Shown here piece after piece: positions 36,681 through 42,036 of a stretch of DNA of 42,036 bases (its first letter is position 1; each line of letters starts with the position of its first letter). Location: positions 1-42,036 of the forward strand of contig CAAHFI011984463.1 in the NCBI GenBank assembly GCA_900893395.1. The letters run 5' to 3'. Origin of the DNA: Euglena gracilis. Taxonomy: Eukaryota; Euglenozoa; Euglenophyceae; Euglenales; Euglenaceae. The notes under the pieces were generated by a model, which saw only the letters and a program-made list of their open reading frames with translations, searched no databases and had not been told where the DNA came from. The position numbers and the translations under genes are program-made.

Positions 36681-36829
36681 CCACGCCCCGCCCATGCCGC
36701 CCGCCACGCCGCCGATGCCGGCGCCGGCCAGGTCCCCCAGCACCCCGGCGCCGTTGTGCTCCGCCACCTCGAAGCCGCCCGCCGCCCCCAGGGCGCCCCC
36801 AGGAAGTGGTGGTTGTGGTGGTGAGCCAT
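36681..36829 (-). CDS. Glycine-zipper protein exon (partial, frame-split)
   Basis: Start codon at 36829 on the minus strand. The first frame reads MAHHHNHHFLGAP, a His-rich N-terminus. The following 39 codons, 36797 down to 36681, read in the neighbouring frame and all end in G or C, a strong coding signature that stops abruptly after TGG. They encode a short Gly/Ala helix, a polar turn FEVAEHN, then glycines at exact four-residue spacing, G-DLA-G-AGI-G-GVA-G-GMG-G. This is the GxxxG glycine zipper, known to pack membrane or amphipathic helices. The frames meet at a G5 run (36796-36800), so a one-base length error or mutation there would explain the split. A pyrimidine-rich tract ending CAG (36854) lies 24 bases before the ATG. 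The exon probably ends near 36680; following bases lose the codon bias. Family unknown; it may be a real gene with a consensus error or a pseudogene. Confidence 0.45.
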
Positions 36830-37256
36830 CGTTGAGAGGTGGGGCGTGGGAGGCTGGGGATAGGAGGGCAGGCAGTGGATGGGAATGGTGAGGTTGTTTT
36901 TTTTTGTTTCGGGAACTTAGAAAGGAGGCCAGGCCATTTGCGCCATTTGCCAGCATTTGCCATTTGAGCACACCACGGGCAAAGGACCCTGCTCAAATAA
37001 GGGGGGAGAGAGGGCGAAAAAATTTTCGGTGCCTTCGGCACCTAAAAAAAAATTCCCACCAGACCCAAATGCTCAATTAAGGAGGTGGTCGCCGAGCGAA
37101 GCTTACCACCGGGGAAAAGGGGGGTTGGACCCGCCCCCCCCCCTCTGGTAGACCGTGAAAACCGCGGATTATCACCATGACCCCGGCCCGGTTCCCGCAA
37201 TTTTTTTTTCCAGTTGCGAGCGACCGAATCACCTCCATTTCACCCCAGGACCGAGG
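36830..37256. other. Low-complexity DNA with TTC/GAA-centred hairpins
   Basis: No convincing gene. It holds A, T, G and C runs. A hairpin GGTGCC-TTC-GGCACC lies at 37028-37042. A longer fold near 37082-37108 has GGTGGT and ACCACC as outer arms around AGC-GAA-GCT. Both hairpins sit beside G-rich or A-rich runs. Confidence 0.6.
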
Positions 37257-37399
37257 AACAACGCCAGGTCGACGGCCGCGGTGGACCGAGGGAACAACGC
37301 CAGGTCGACGGCCGCGGTGGACCGGGGAACAACGCCAGGTCGACGGCCGCGGTGGACCGGGGGAACAACGCCAGGTCGACGGCCGCGGTGGACCGATGG
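37257..37399 (+). repeat. 36-bp minisatellite, four copies
   Basis: Four direct copies of 35-36 bp start at 37257, 37293, 37328 and 37364. Each contains AACAACGCCAGGTCGACGG and then CCGCGGTGGACCG. Only the last few bases differ. Overlapping frames are repetitive and not considered coding. From 37400 to 37559 I see no gene or repeat. Confidence 0.95.
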
Positions 37400-37559
37400 A
37401 AGACAGCGCAGCACAGCCAAGAGGGGCATGTTAACGGGGTTAAGGGCCCAACTCCCCGCCAGGCCAAAGTTGTTCACCCGCGAAGGGTCCAAACTGGGTA
37501 GGATTGCCCCCTCTTCCGACTTGCGGCTCCGTGCGGAAAATCGCGGGTGACCAAACCAC

Positions 37560-37643
37560 AGGTCGGGCCGACCTGGTCGGCCCGACCTGTGTGGGTGGCT
37601 TATCGACCTGTGTGGGTCGGGCCGACCAGGTCGGGCCGACCCA
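37560..37643. repeat. GGTCGGGCCGACC palindrome cluster
   Basis: A 29-base palindrome at 37560-37588 pairs AGGTCGGGCCGACC with GGTCGGCCCGACCT around a single central T. The same words return at about 37612-37643 after a GACCTGTGTGGG spacer that itself occurs twice. It resembles the GGTCGG cluster at 34726-34876, so the two may be copies of one dispersed repeat. Confidence 0.8.
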
Positions 37644-37869
37644 CAATATTCCGCACTACCCCCCCCTTTTTGGAAATTTAAGCCCCCCCCCCTGAAAAAA
37701 ACTTATGTCCAAATCACCCCAAAACCAGTCAAAACCCACTTAAATGGCTCCAGAACCCCCCAATCGGGGTGAATATGCAAAAACTTGGGGGGAAAATGCC
37801 CATTTTTGGCCACTTTTGGGAAAAGCATAGGGGGTGCTTCAGCACGGAATCTCCCCGGGCAGTCAATTA
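37644..37869. other. Non-coding DNA with C and A runs
   Basis: No supported gene. C runs flank short unique DNA. A small GTGC-TTCA-GCAC hairpin lies near 37847-37858. Confidence 0.5.
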
Positions 37870-37949
37870 GGGGGGGGGGGGTTGAAAATTTTTTCAAAGG
37901 GGGGGGGGCGTTTGGTCAATTAGGGGGGGGGTTCAATAGGGGGGGGGGG
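37870..37949 (+). repeat. Four long G tracts (potential G-quadruplex)
   Basis: Runs of 12, 10, 9 and 11 G lie at 37870-37881, 37899-37908, 37923-37931 and 37939-37949. CAATTAG or CAATAG words repeat between them, and TTGAAAA/TTTTCAA form a small palindrome between runs 1 and 2. Four G tracts this close fit a G-quadruplex. The last run abuts the next inverted-repeat element. Confidence 0.8.
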
Positions 37950-38255
37950 TAACAAAATCCCTTTGCTGCCGGACCGTTTTGTGAGCATGCGCAATCAGAC
38001 ACCCATTGTCGGATGGCGCCTTCGGCGCCCTTGGTCGTCTAGCGGGGGTTAGGGTTCAGGTTACGTTTAAGGTTAGGGTTGGTTTAGGGTTAGGGTTCGG
38101 GTTACGTTCAAGGTTAGGGTTAGGTTTAGGGTTTCGGGTTAGGGTTGGGGTTAGGCTTCGGGTTAGACGACCAAGGGCGCCGAAGGCGCCCTCCGACAAT
38201 GGGTGTCTGATTGCGCATGCACACAAAACGGTCCGGCAGCAAAGGGATTTTGTTA
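37950..38255. mobile_element. Inverted-repeat element with telomere-like core
   Basis: Arms of 92 bp, 37950-38041 and 38164-38255, are reverse complements at 90 of 92 positions. Each arm starts TAACAAAATCCCTTTG at its outer tip, carries GCATGCGCAATCAGACACCC in the middle, and ends with a GGCGCC-TTC-GGCGCC palindrome and TGGTCGTCTA. TA occupies both outermost positions and could be a mariner-type target duplication or part of the repeat. The 122-bp interior is degenerate telomere-type repeat. The element has no gene. Near-identity of the arms suggests recent origin or ongoing correction between arms. Confidence 0.75.
38045..38163 (+). repeat. Degenerate TTAGGG/TTTAGGG repeats
   Basis: Mixed GGTTAGGG, GTTTAGGG and GGTTCGGG words, telomere-like but interrupted. 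A 41-bp unit containing GTTACGTT and AAGGTTAGGGTT is present twice (GTTACGTT at about 38060 and 38101). It is enclosed by the inverted arms, so it is an interstitial block and not a chromosome end. Confidence 0.85.
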
Positions 38256-38300
38256 TTGGGGGGCGGGGGGGCGGGGGGGGGGCGGCAGCCCCCCCCCCGC

Positions 38301-38392
38301 TAGACGACCAACGGCGCCGAAGGCGCCCTCCGACAATGGGTGTCTGATTGCGCATGCACACAAAACGGTCCGGCAGCGAAGGGATTCTGTTA
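38301..38392 (+). repeat. Second direct copy of the right arm
   Basis: The full 92-bp arm repeats in the same direction as 38164-38255, 137 bp downstream, with only scattered substitutions. A G-run and C-run spacer with CGGCAGCC separates the copies, so arm plus spacer forms a short tandem repeat. Confidence 0.9.
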
Positions 38393-38439
38393 TTGGGGGC
38401 GGGGGGGGGTGGGGGGGGGGGGGGCAGCCCCCCCCCCGC

Positions 38440-38516
38440 TAGACGACCAAGGGCGCCGAAGGCGCCCTCCGACAATGGGTGTCTGATTGCGCACGCACAC
38501 AAAACGGTCCGGCAGC
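38440..38516 (+). repeat. Third, truncated copy of the right arm
   Basis: 77 bases of the arm follow at the same spacing (139 bp), again after a long G run and C run. It stops at GGCAGC, before the AAAGGGATTTTGTTA tip, and passes into the duplicated segment beyond. Confidence 0.9.
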
Positions 38517-38890
38517 CCTTGGAATGCCTTATCCAACCATGGTTTACTTTTCCCCCAACTCTTCGTGTAGCCCGAGTTTACGGCCATTTTTCCGCCGATT
38601 TTGGCCCATTTCAGGGCCATTTTGGGCCATTTTCACGGTTAAAAAAAATCGACGTTTCCAAACTATCTCGGAAATGGAGCAAAATCAAAGGAAAACGTCC
38701 GGAGACCTAAATTGAAGCCCTTACAATGCCCTATCCAACGGTATTTTGATTTCCCCGCAACTCCCCGCCTTTTCCCGAGTTACGGCCATTTTTTCGGCCA
38801 ATTTTGGCCGGTTTTGTACAGTTTTGGCCTGTTTTGACTCAGCCATTTTCAGGCATTTTGGTCAAAAAAAGTCGAAAAAACCGAAAAAAT
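38517..38890 (+). repeat. Diverged ~200-bp tandem duplication
   Basis: Copy 1 starts at about 38517 and copy 2 at about 38719. Both begin CCTT..AATGCC then TATCCAAC, and continue CCCGAGTT, ACGGCCATTTTT and TTTTGGCC words in the same order. Many substitutions separate them, so the duplication is old. No coding signal. Confidence 0.75.
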
Positions 38891-39063
38891 TTTTTTGGCC
38901 GAAACGATGTTTTTGGCCTCCTGCCCCGGAAAAGCTGTTTTTTGAGCCGAAAATGAGTGTTTTTCGACCCCCTACCGGCTTTTGGCCCGAAACCCAATGA
39001 CTTTGGGTCAAAACGGGTCAAAAAAGTCGAAAAAAAAACGGGGAAAAAATGTTTGCAATGCTA
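38891..39063. other. A/T-run-rich DNA, no gene seen
   Basis: Repeated short words (GGTCAAAA, GTCGAAAA, TTTTTGG) with A and T runs. It resembles the tail of the preceding duplication and shows no coding signal. Confidence 0.5.
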
Positions 39064-39214
39064 CATGCCCCCCCCCATATAAGACCCCCCTCGGGAGCCA
39101 AAATCCCAGGGGGGGTCTTATATGGGGGGGTCGGTCCCGGCCAAAGGGCCGGCCTTCGGCCGGCCAGGGGGGGGTCTTATATGGGGGGGGGGTCTTATAT
39201 GGGGGGTGGGCATG
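39064..39214. mobile_element. Small G-rich foldback element
   Basis: Outer arms starting CATG, then a C run, then CATATAAGACCCCCC, face each other at 39064-39090 and 39185-39214. Two more inverted copies of the GGTCTTATATGGGG word lie inside, near 39115 and 39174, giving one forward and three reverse copies. A perfect GGCCGGCC-TTC-GGCCGGCC hairpin lies at 39147-39165. I found no clear target duplication, so calling it mobile is tentative. Confidence 0.45.
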
Positions 39215-39755
39215 ATGGTCTTTTTGGCCTTCCATTACATCTATGTCCCATTAAGAGCTCAGCACTGTTCAAAACCTGGTCAAAAGGGGGGTGTGGTATT
39301 GCTGACCCTTCTGTTGATCCTCCAGCCGAAAACCAGGGGGAAATCGACTGGGTCCCACCAGGGTCCGGCACATCTGACCTCGTCCACCAGCCGAGGGGTC
39401 AGATCAGGGCTGACTGTTTTTTGTTTTTTTTTAAAAAGATCAAAAAAATGTTTTGTGAAAAAATGCTATGTTTGAAAATGCAAAAAAAATGCAAAAAAAA
39501 AAGTTGGAAAACACCAGTTGGAAAAGTTGGAAAAAATTCAAAAAATGTGTGGTCTTTTGGGGGGGGACAAACAATCTCATTCTTTTGGGTCAAATCAGGG
39601 AAGTTGCCATTTTTTTTGAAAACTGACATTTTTTTCAACCCTTGTTGATGACATTGGGGCAAATGCTCAAGTTAAAATTTCATGAAAATCAGGATTTTGG
39701 CACCAAAAAAATAGGAATATCTGGTGTTTTTTGTCCAAAAAAGGCGTTTTTCTGT
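39215..39755. other. Gene-free stretch, A-rich middle
   Basis: The first 200 bases are of mixed composition. From about 39420 to 39640 the DNA is A/T-rich, with repeated GTTGGAAAA and AAAATGCAAAA words. Open frames cross it, but codon use is not biased and no domain is recognisable. Confidence 0.5.
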
Positions 39756-39880
39756 GACAAGAACTGTGTTTGGGCCAAGAGTTCGGGGAAGCCTGGGGGC
39801 GGGGACCGCGGCGCCTTCGGCGCCCGCGGTCCCCGCCCCAGGCCCCCCTAAAAACCTTGGCCCAAAACACTGTTCTTGGC
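39756..39880. repeat. Left hairpin of the symmetrical unit
   Basis: Arms 39756-39815 and 39819-39880 fold on each other around a central TTC. The inner stem is GC-rich: GCCTGGGG, GCGGGGACCGC, then GGCGCC on each side, with single-base bulges. After a poorly paired middle, the outer stem pairs CAAGAAC and TGGGCCAAG with CTTGGCCCA and GTTCTTG. Confidence 0.85.
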
Positions 39881-39932
39881 TTAAAAACGTGTTCAGCCCG
39901 CCAAATGCCTGCCCTGAAATTCGTGGTCATGA
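39881..39932 (+). repeat. Left inverted-repeat arm
   Basis: Matches the reverse complement of 40968-41021, with a two-base AG gap as the main difference. It includes AAAAACGTGTTCA, GCCCGCCAAATGCCTG and GAAATTCGTGGTCATGA. It directly abuts the left hairpin. Confidence 0.92.
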
Positions 39933-39933
39933 A

Positions 39934-40090
39934 CACGTTTTCAATGAGAGCATTTGTGGCAATGACACGTTTTCCATTAAGGCATCTGTCTTCAGGCATG
40001 TTTTCAATGAGGGCATTTGTGGCAATGACACGTTTTCCATTAAGGCATCTGTGTTCAGGCACGTTTTCCATTAGGGCATCTGTGGCAACC
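39934..40090 (+). repeat. CACGTTTT repeat array, left
   Basis: Alternating units of 32 and 31 bp start at 39934, 39966, about 39997, 40029 and 40060. One type reads CAATGAG then GCATTTGTGGCAATGA; the other reads CCATTAAGGCATCTGTGTTC. The two-unit repeat is therefore 63 bp. Confidence 0.92.
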
Positions 40091-40114
40091 CCGAGCAAGA
40101 AGCAAAAATCGCTG

Positions 40115-40430
40115 TCATGAAAAATCGGCGTGCGGTTGAGAGGCCGGGTGGTCCTCAACGGGTGAGGCGGGTCGGGGGCACTCTACAACACGACAGAAGG
40201 CTAGGTTGCCTTGGAGCACAACGACAGGGAGCACACAACACGCTTTACACAAAAAAGAGCTCTTTTGGCCAAATCTTGGCAATGAAAATGATATGCCAAT
40301 TCCGCAGGCGTCACAGACAACTTTGTTCAGCTCCACACAATTTTGGATTTTTGGGAATGGCAACACCACAAAAACCACATTTCTCGTGTTTTATTGGCAG
40401 TCGGGACACAGCACGAGGCACAGGGGTTGG
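40115..40430 (-). pseudogene. Cysteine-rich, frame-broken remnant
   Basis: Continues on the same strand from the hypothetical frame above. Paired cysteines occur in different frames: LCPDCQ near 40400, KCGFCG near 40370, VCDACG near 40310 and LCKACC near 40250. CxxC pairs of this kind are typical of zinc-binding folds. No single frame carries them all, so this is either decayed coding sequence or an exon/intron mixture. The longest single frame (40115-40378) has 87 codons. Family not recognised. Confidence 0.25.
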
Positions 40431-40721
40431 TCAGGGGACCACACATTGTTCGATGACGCTCGCCTCATCGAACAACAGGCTGGGTTCCAGCTCCCATCCC
40501 GTCCAGGCAACAAAGAAAGCATCCAGCTCAGGATAACAGGCTTGCCGATGTTGACACAGTTTGGCGAACTCCAAACAGTTGGCAACAGCAGCAAGCTCTG
40601 CACCTACGGAGCCGGACTTTTTCTTTGTGTTGCCCTGTGCCGCGAGAGCAGCCAGGAACAGTTCCGTCCTAGGGGGAGGTGGCAAAAGACCATTCACAAA
40701 GTTTGCCGTGCGTTTGGCCAT
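40431..40721 (-). CDS. Small hypothetical protein, 96 aa
   Basis: An open frame from ATG at 40721 to TGA at 40431, on the minus strand inside the symmetrical unit. I do not recognise the family. It starts MAKRTANFVNGLLPPPP, has an Ala-rich amphipathic part (ELFLAALAA), a Lys-rich turn, then GAELAAVANCLEFAKLC and PELDAFFVAWTGWELEP. Composition is protein-like rather than low-complexity, unlike nearly all other frames in the window. A 30-base pyrimidine tract ending CCCGCAG finishes 10 bases before the ATG, a good splice-acceptor match. No zinc or catalytic motif lies within the frame itself. Downstream on the same strand, Cys-pair words appear in several frames, so the frame may be the first part of a longer or decayed gene. 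No neighbouring gene helps. It could be cargo or the only remaining gene of a transposon. Confidence 0.35.
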   Translation of the reverse strand: MAKRTANFVNGLLPPPPRTELFLAALAAQGNTKKKSGSVGAELAAVANCLEFAKLCQHRQACYPELDAFFVAWTGWELEPSLLFDEASVIEQCVVP

Positions 40722-40733
40722 ATTGGCAGGGCT

Positions 40734-40766
40734 GCGGGAAAAAGAAAAAAAAAGAAAAAAGGGGGG
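40734..40766 (-). promoter_or_regulatory. Polypyrimidine tract with CAG acceptor
   Basis: On the minus strand, long T runs broken by single C lead to TTTTTCCCGCAG, with AG at 40733-40732 and the ATG 10 bases later. This is the form of a 3' splice site, cis or trans. A simple low-complexity run ending in CAG by chance cannot be excluded. Confidence 0.35.
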
Positions 40767-40769
40767 TGA

Positions 40770-40912
40770 CACGTTTTCAGTGAGGGCATTTGTGGCAATG
40801 ACACGTTTTCAGTGAAGGCATCTGTGTTCAGGCACGTTTTCAGTGAGGGCATTTGTGGCAATGACACGTTTTCAGTGAAGGCATCTGTGTTCAGGCACGT
40901 TTTCCATTAGGG
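40770..40912 (+). repeat. CACGTTTT repeat array, right
   Basis: Units start at 40770, 40802, 40833, 40865 and 40896, so spacing is 32, 31, 32, 31 as in the left array and orientation is the same. The units differ by consistent changes: CAGTGAG replaces CAATGAG, and CAGTGAAGG replaces CCATTAAGG. Each array is therefore homogenised within itself. Confidence 0.92.
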
Positions 40913-40967
40913 CGCCGTTTTTTGGGTCCGAATTTCACAAATTCGCGTTTTTGACCCCTTGCGTGAA

Positions 40968-41021
40968 TCATGACCACGAATTTCAGGGCAGGCATTTGGC
41001 GGGCTCTGAACACGTTTTTAA
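40968..41021 (-). repeat. Right inverted-repeat arm
   Basis: Reverse complement of 39881-39932 over about 52 bases with one two-base gap. It abuts the right hairpin. The 55 bases between the right array and this arm show no gene. Confidence 0.92.
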
Positions 41022-41134
41022 ACAAATTGTGGCTGAGCCCAGATTTCAGCCTGAAAACGTGTTCAGGGGCCCCCTTCGGGGGCCCCTGGCTGAACACGTT
41101 TTCAGGCTGAAATCTGGGCTCAGCCACAATTTGT
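41022..41134. repeat. Right hairpin of the symmetrical unit
   Basis: Arms of about 53 bp around a central TTC (41075-41077). The inner stem is GGGGCCCCC / GGGGGCCCC. Outer arms carry ACAAATTGTGGCTGAG, CCCAGATTTCAG and CCTGAAAACGTGTTCA. The right arm has four extra bases (TGGC, 41087-41090); pairing is otherwise essentially perfect. Confidence 0.93.
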
Positions 41135-41177
41135 ATGTAGAAATTCTACTGACATTAACGGATTTCAGGCTGAAATT

Positions 41178-41325
41178 GTTTATGTCGGTCGATTTCCATT
41201 CAGGGCCCGTTTATTCGGTCGATTTCCATTCAGGCGCCCGTTTATGTCAGTCGATTTCCATTCAGGCCCGTTTATGTCGGTCGATTTCCATTCAGGCGCC
41301 CGTTTATGTCGGTCGATTTCCATTC
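41178..41325 (+). repeat. Alternating 30/32-bp tandem repeat
   Basis: Five copies of GTTTATGTCGGTCG followed by ATTTCCATTCAGG. GTCGATTTCC starts at 41188, 41218, 41250, 41280 and 41312, so spacing alternates 30 and 32 because the linker is GGGCCC-like or GGCGCCC-like. The true unit is a 62-bp dimer. Confidence 0.93.
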
Positions 41326-41734
41326 CATTGAAATCTGTTGCTGGTCAGATTGGGAATTTTTAGTGACTTTTTGGACATTTTGGATTTCCCTTTTTTTCGA
41401 CATTTTTGGTCCTATGGGGTTGTGGAAGTTATGGATCAGACAAAAACCAAATTTTGTGGCAGGTGATCACAGCTGGCTGAACTTTGGATGGAACAGACGG
41501 AAGGACGGTATTAAGATTATTATTTTCTGGATTCAGAAAAAGCATTCGGCAAATTTGTCCTGAACCAGTTGTCATCACTGGTCATCTGAAAGAAAAGCTT
41601 TCGGGTGAGGAGTGATTTGGCAATGTCAAACCTATTTTCTGGGCTCGACGCCTGTATTGCAATTATATTGACATCATCGGATTTCGGGCCAAGGCTGTGT
41701 TCATAGCAACATGGCTTTGGTCAAAATCTGTGTT
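41326..41734. other. Gene-free stretch
   Basis: Mixed-composition DNA with no repeat or domain recognised. A frame of about 85 codons (41306-41563) begins inside the preceding tandem repeat and has no codon bias, so I do not call it. Confidence 0.5.
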
Positions 41735-41857
41735 TCTAAAAAAACGCAGACTCTGGCCTGAGTCTGTGTTTCGAAACGCTCAGTCTGTTATTCGGCCTGA
41801 GTCTGCGTTTCGAAACGCAGACTCAGGTCAGAGTCTGCGTTTAAGACGCAGTTCTTG
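41735..41857. repeat. AGTCTG/CAGACT palindrome cluster
   Basis: AGTCTG and CAGACT words occur several times. A perfect 32-bp palindrome without spacer lies at 41796-41827: CCTGAGTCTGCGTTTC and its exact complement. A related imperfect palindrome around TTTCGAAA lies just left (about 41756-41786), and CAGACTC/GAGTCTG face each other across six bases near 41743-41766. Confidence 0.9.
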
Positions 41858-41899
41858 ATATAGAGATTTAAAAAAGAAAAAGCATTCCGAAAAAAAACA

Positions 41900-42036
41900 A
41901 AAGGTTGGTCGACATTAACGGGTTTCAGGCTGAAACTGACAATGTCCCAAAACGGAACAAAAAGGCATTCAAAAAAAGGAAAGGTCGGTCGATTTCCAAG
42001 ACATCGGAAACCGTTTATGTCAGTCGATTTCCATTC
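41900..42036 (+). repeat. Dispersed repeat matching 41150-41325
   Basis: CATTAACGGGTTTCAGGCTG at about 41913 matches CATTAACGGATTTCAGGCTG at about 41153. From about 41977 the GGTCGGTCGATTTCC and GTTTATGTCAGTCGATTTCC words return and run off the right edge. This may be the start of another tandem block or a second copy of the same region. Confidence 0.75.

Noticed and set aside
37155-37550. Repetitive open frames over the 36-bp minisatellite.
   Set aside because: A 36-bp unit keeps any frame open if it lacks a stop; all frames look alike and one copy is 35 bp, which breaks periodic coding.
38045-38163. A true chromosome end.
   Set aside because: The repeats are degenerate, only about 120 bp long, and enclosed by inverted arms with DNA continuing on both sides.
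38006-38502. Open frames across the 92-bp arms, repeating short peptides on both strands.
   Set aside because: The same peptide recurs because the arm is repeated. The frames pass into G runs and have no conserved domain.
39049-39648. A 199-codon open frame on the plus strand.
   Set aside because: It starts in the G-rich foldback element, crosses its repeats and ends in A-rich low-complexity DNA, with no coding bias.
39934-40912. Reading the two CACGTTTT arrays as long terminal repeats of a retroelement.
   Set aside because: They are tandem arrays of a 63-bp dimer, lack the usual TG...CA ends, and no primer site or polymerase-like sequence lies between them. The outer inverted arms and hairpins also do not fit.
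41306-41563. An 85-codon frame after the 30/32-bp repeats.
   Set aside because: It begins inside the repeat, has no codon bias, and is rich in Trp and Phe from T/G-rich DNA.

Overview
The window is eukaryotic nuclear DNA and is almost entirely repeats. Evidence: a 34.6-kb head-to-tail satellite, several small inverted-repeat transposons with target-site duplications, degenerate telomere-type TTAGGG/TTTAGGG repeats inside a foldback element, and polypyrimidine-CAG splice-acceptor-like sequences. No bacterial operon, tRNA, rRNA or CRISPR array was recognised. Long G and C runs and many GC-rich palindromes suggest a large repeat-rich genome, perhaps a protist or alga. The species could not be identified from the sequence.

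Region 1 (1-34620) is one satellite array, all in the same orientation. Its basic unit is about 110 bp and is built from three related boxes (A, B, C), each led by AAATCCCTTGTGTT. Full ABC units are mixed with BC units. Near the right end there are AC units and a local higher-order repeat of about 188 bp. A block at about 13.6-19.8 kb is rich in small deletions. The right edge decays gradually into unique DNA.

Region 2 (34621-36360) starts with AT-rich DNA and a cluster of GGGTCG palindromes. It then holds three small inverted-repeat elements: a Tc1/mariner-like element (34950-35810), a hAT-like MITE with a perfect 8-bp target duplication nested inside it (35048-35430), and a TA-flanked foldback element (35821-36163).

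Region 3 (36361-37949) has a short coding-like exon on the minus strand (36681-36829). It encodes a His-rich start and a regular GxxxG glycine zipper, split between two frames at a G5 run. The rest is low-complexity DNA, a 36-bp minisatellite, a second GGTCGG palindrome cluster and a run of four long G tracts.

Region 4 (37950-39214) holds an inverted-repeat element with 92-bp arms (90/92 identical) around a telomere-like core, two further direct copies of one arm, a diverged tandem duplication and a small G-rich foldback element. The arm tip shares 16 identical bases, and a longer 25/31 alignment, with the satellite unit, which links region 1 to this element family.

Region 5 (39215-42036) contains the most unusual structure in the window, a nested symmetrical unit at 39756-41134. 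Its order is hairpin, 52-bp inverted repeat, 31/32-bp direct-repeat array, about 680 bp with a small minus-strand reading frame, the same type of array, the matching inverted repeat, and a second hairpin. After it come alternating 30/32-bp repeats and a 32-bp perfect palindrome. Across regions 2-5, otherwise unrelated palindromes share a TTC/GAA triplet at the centre.
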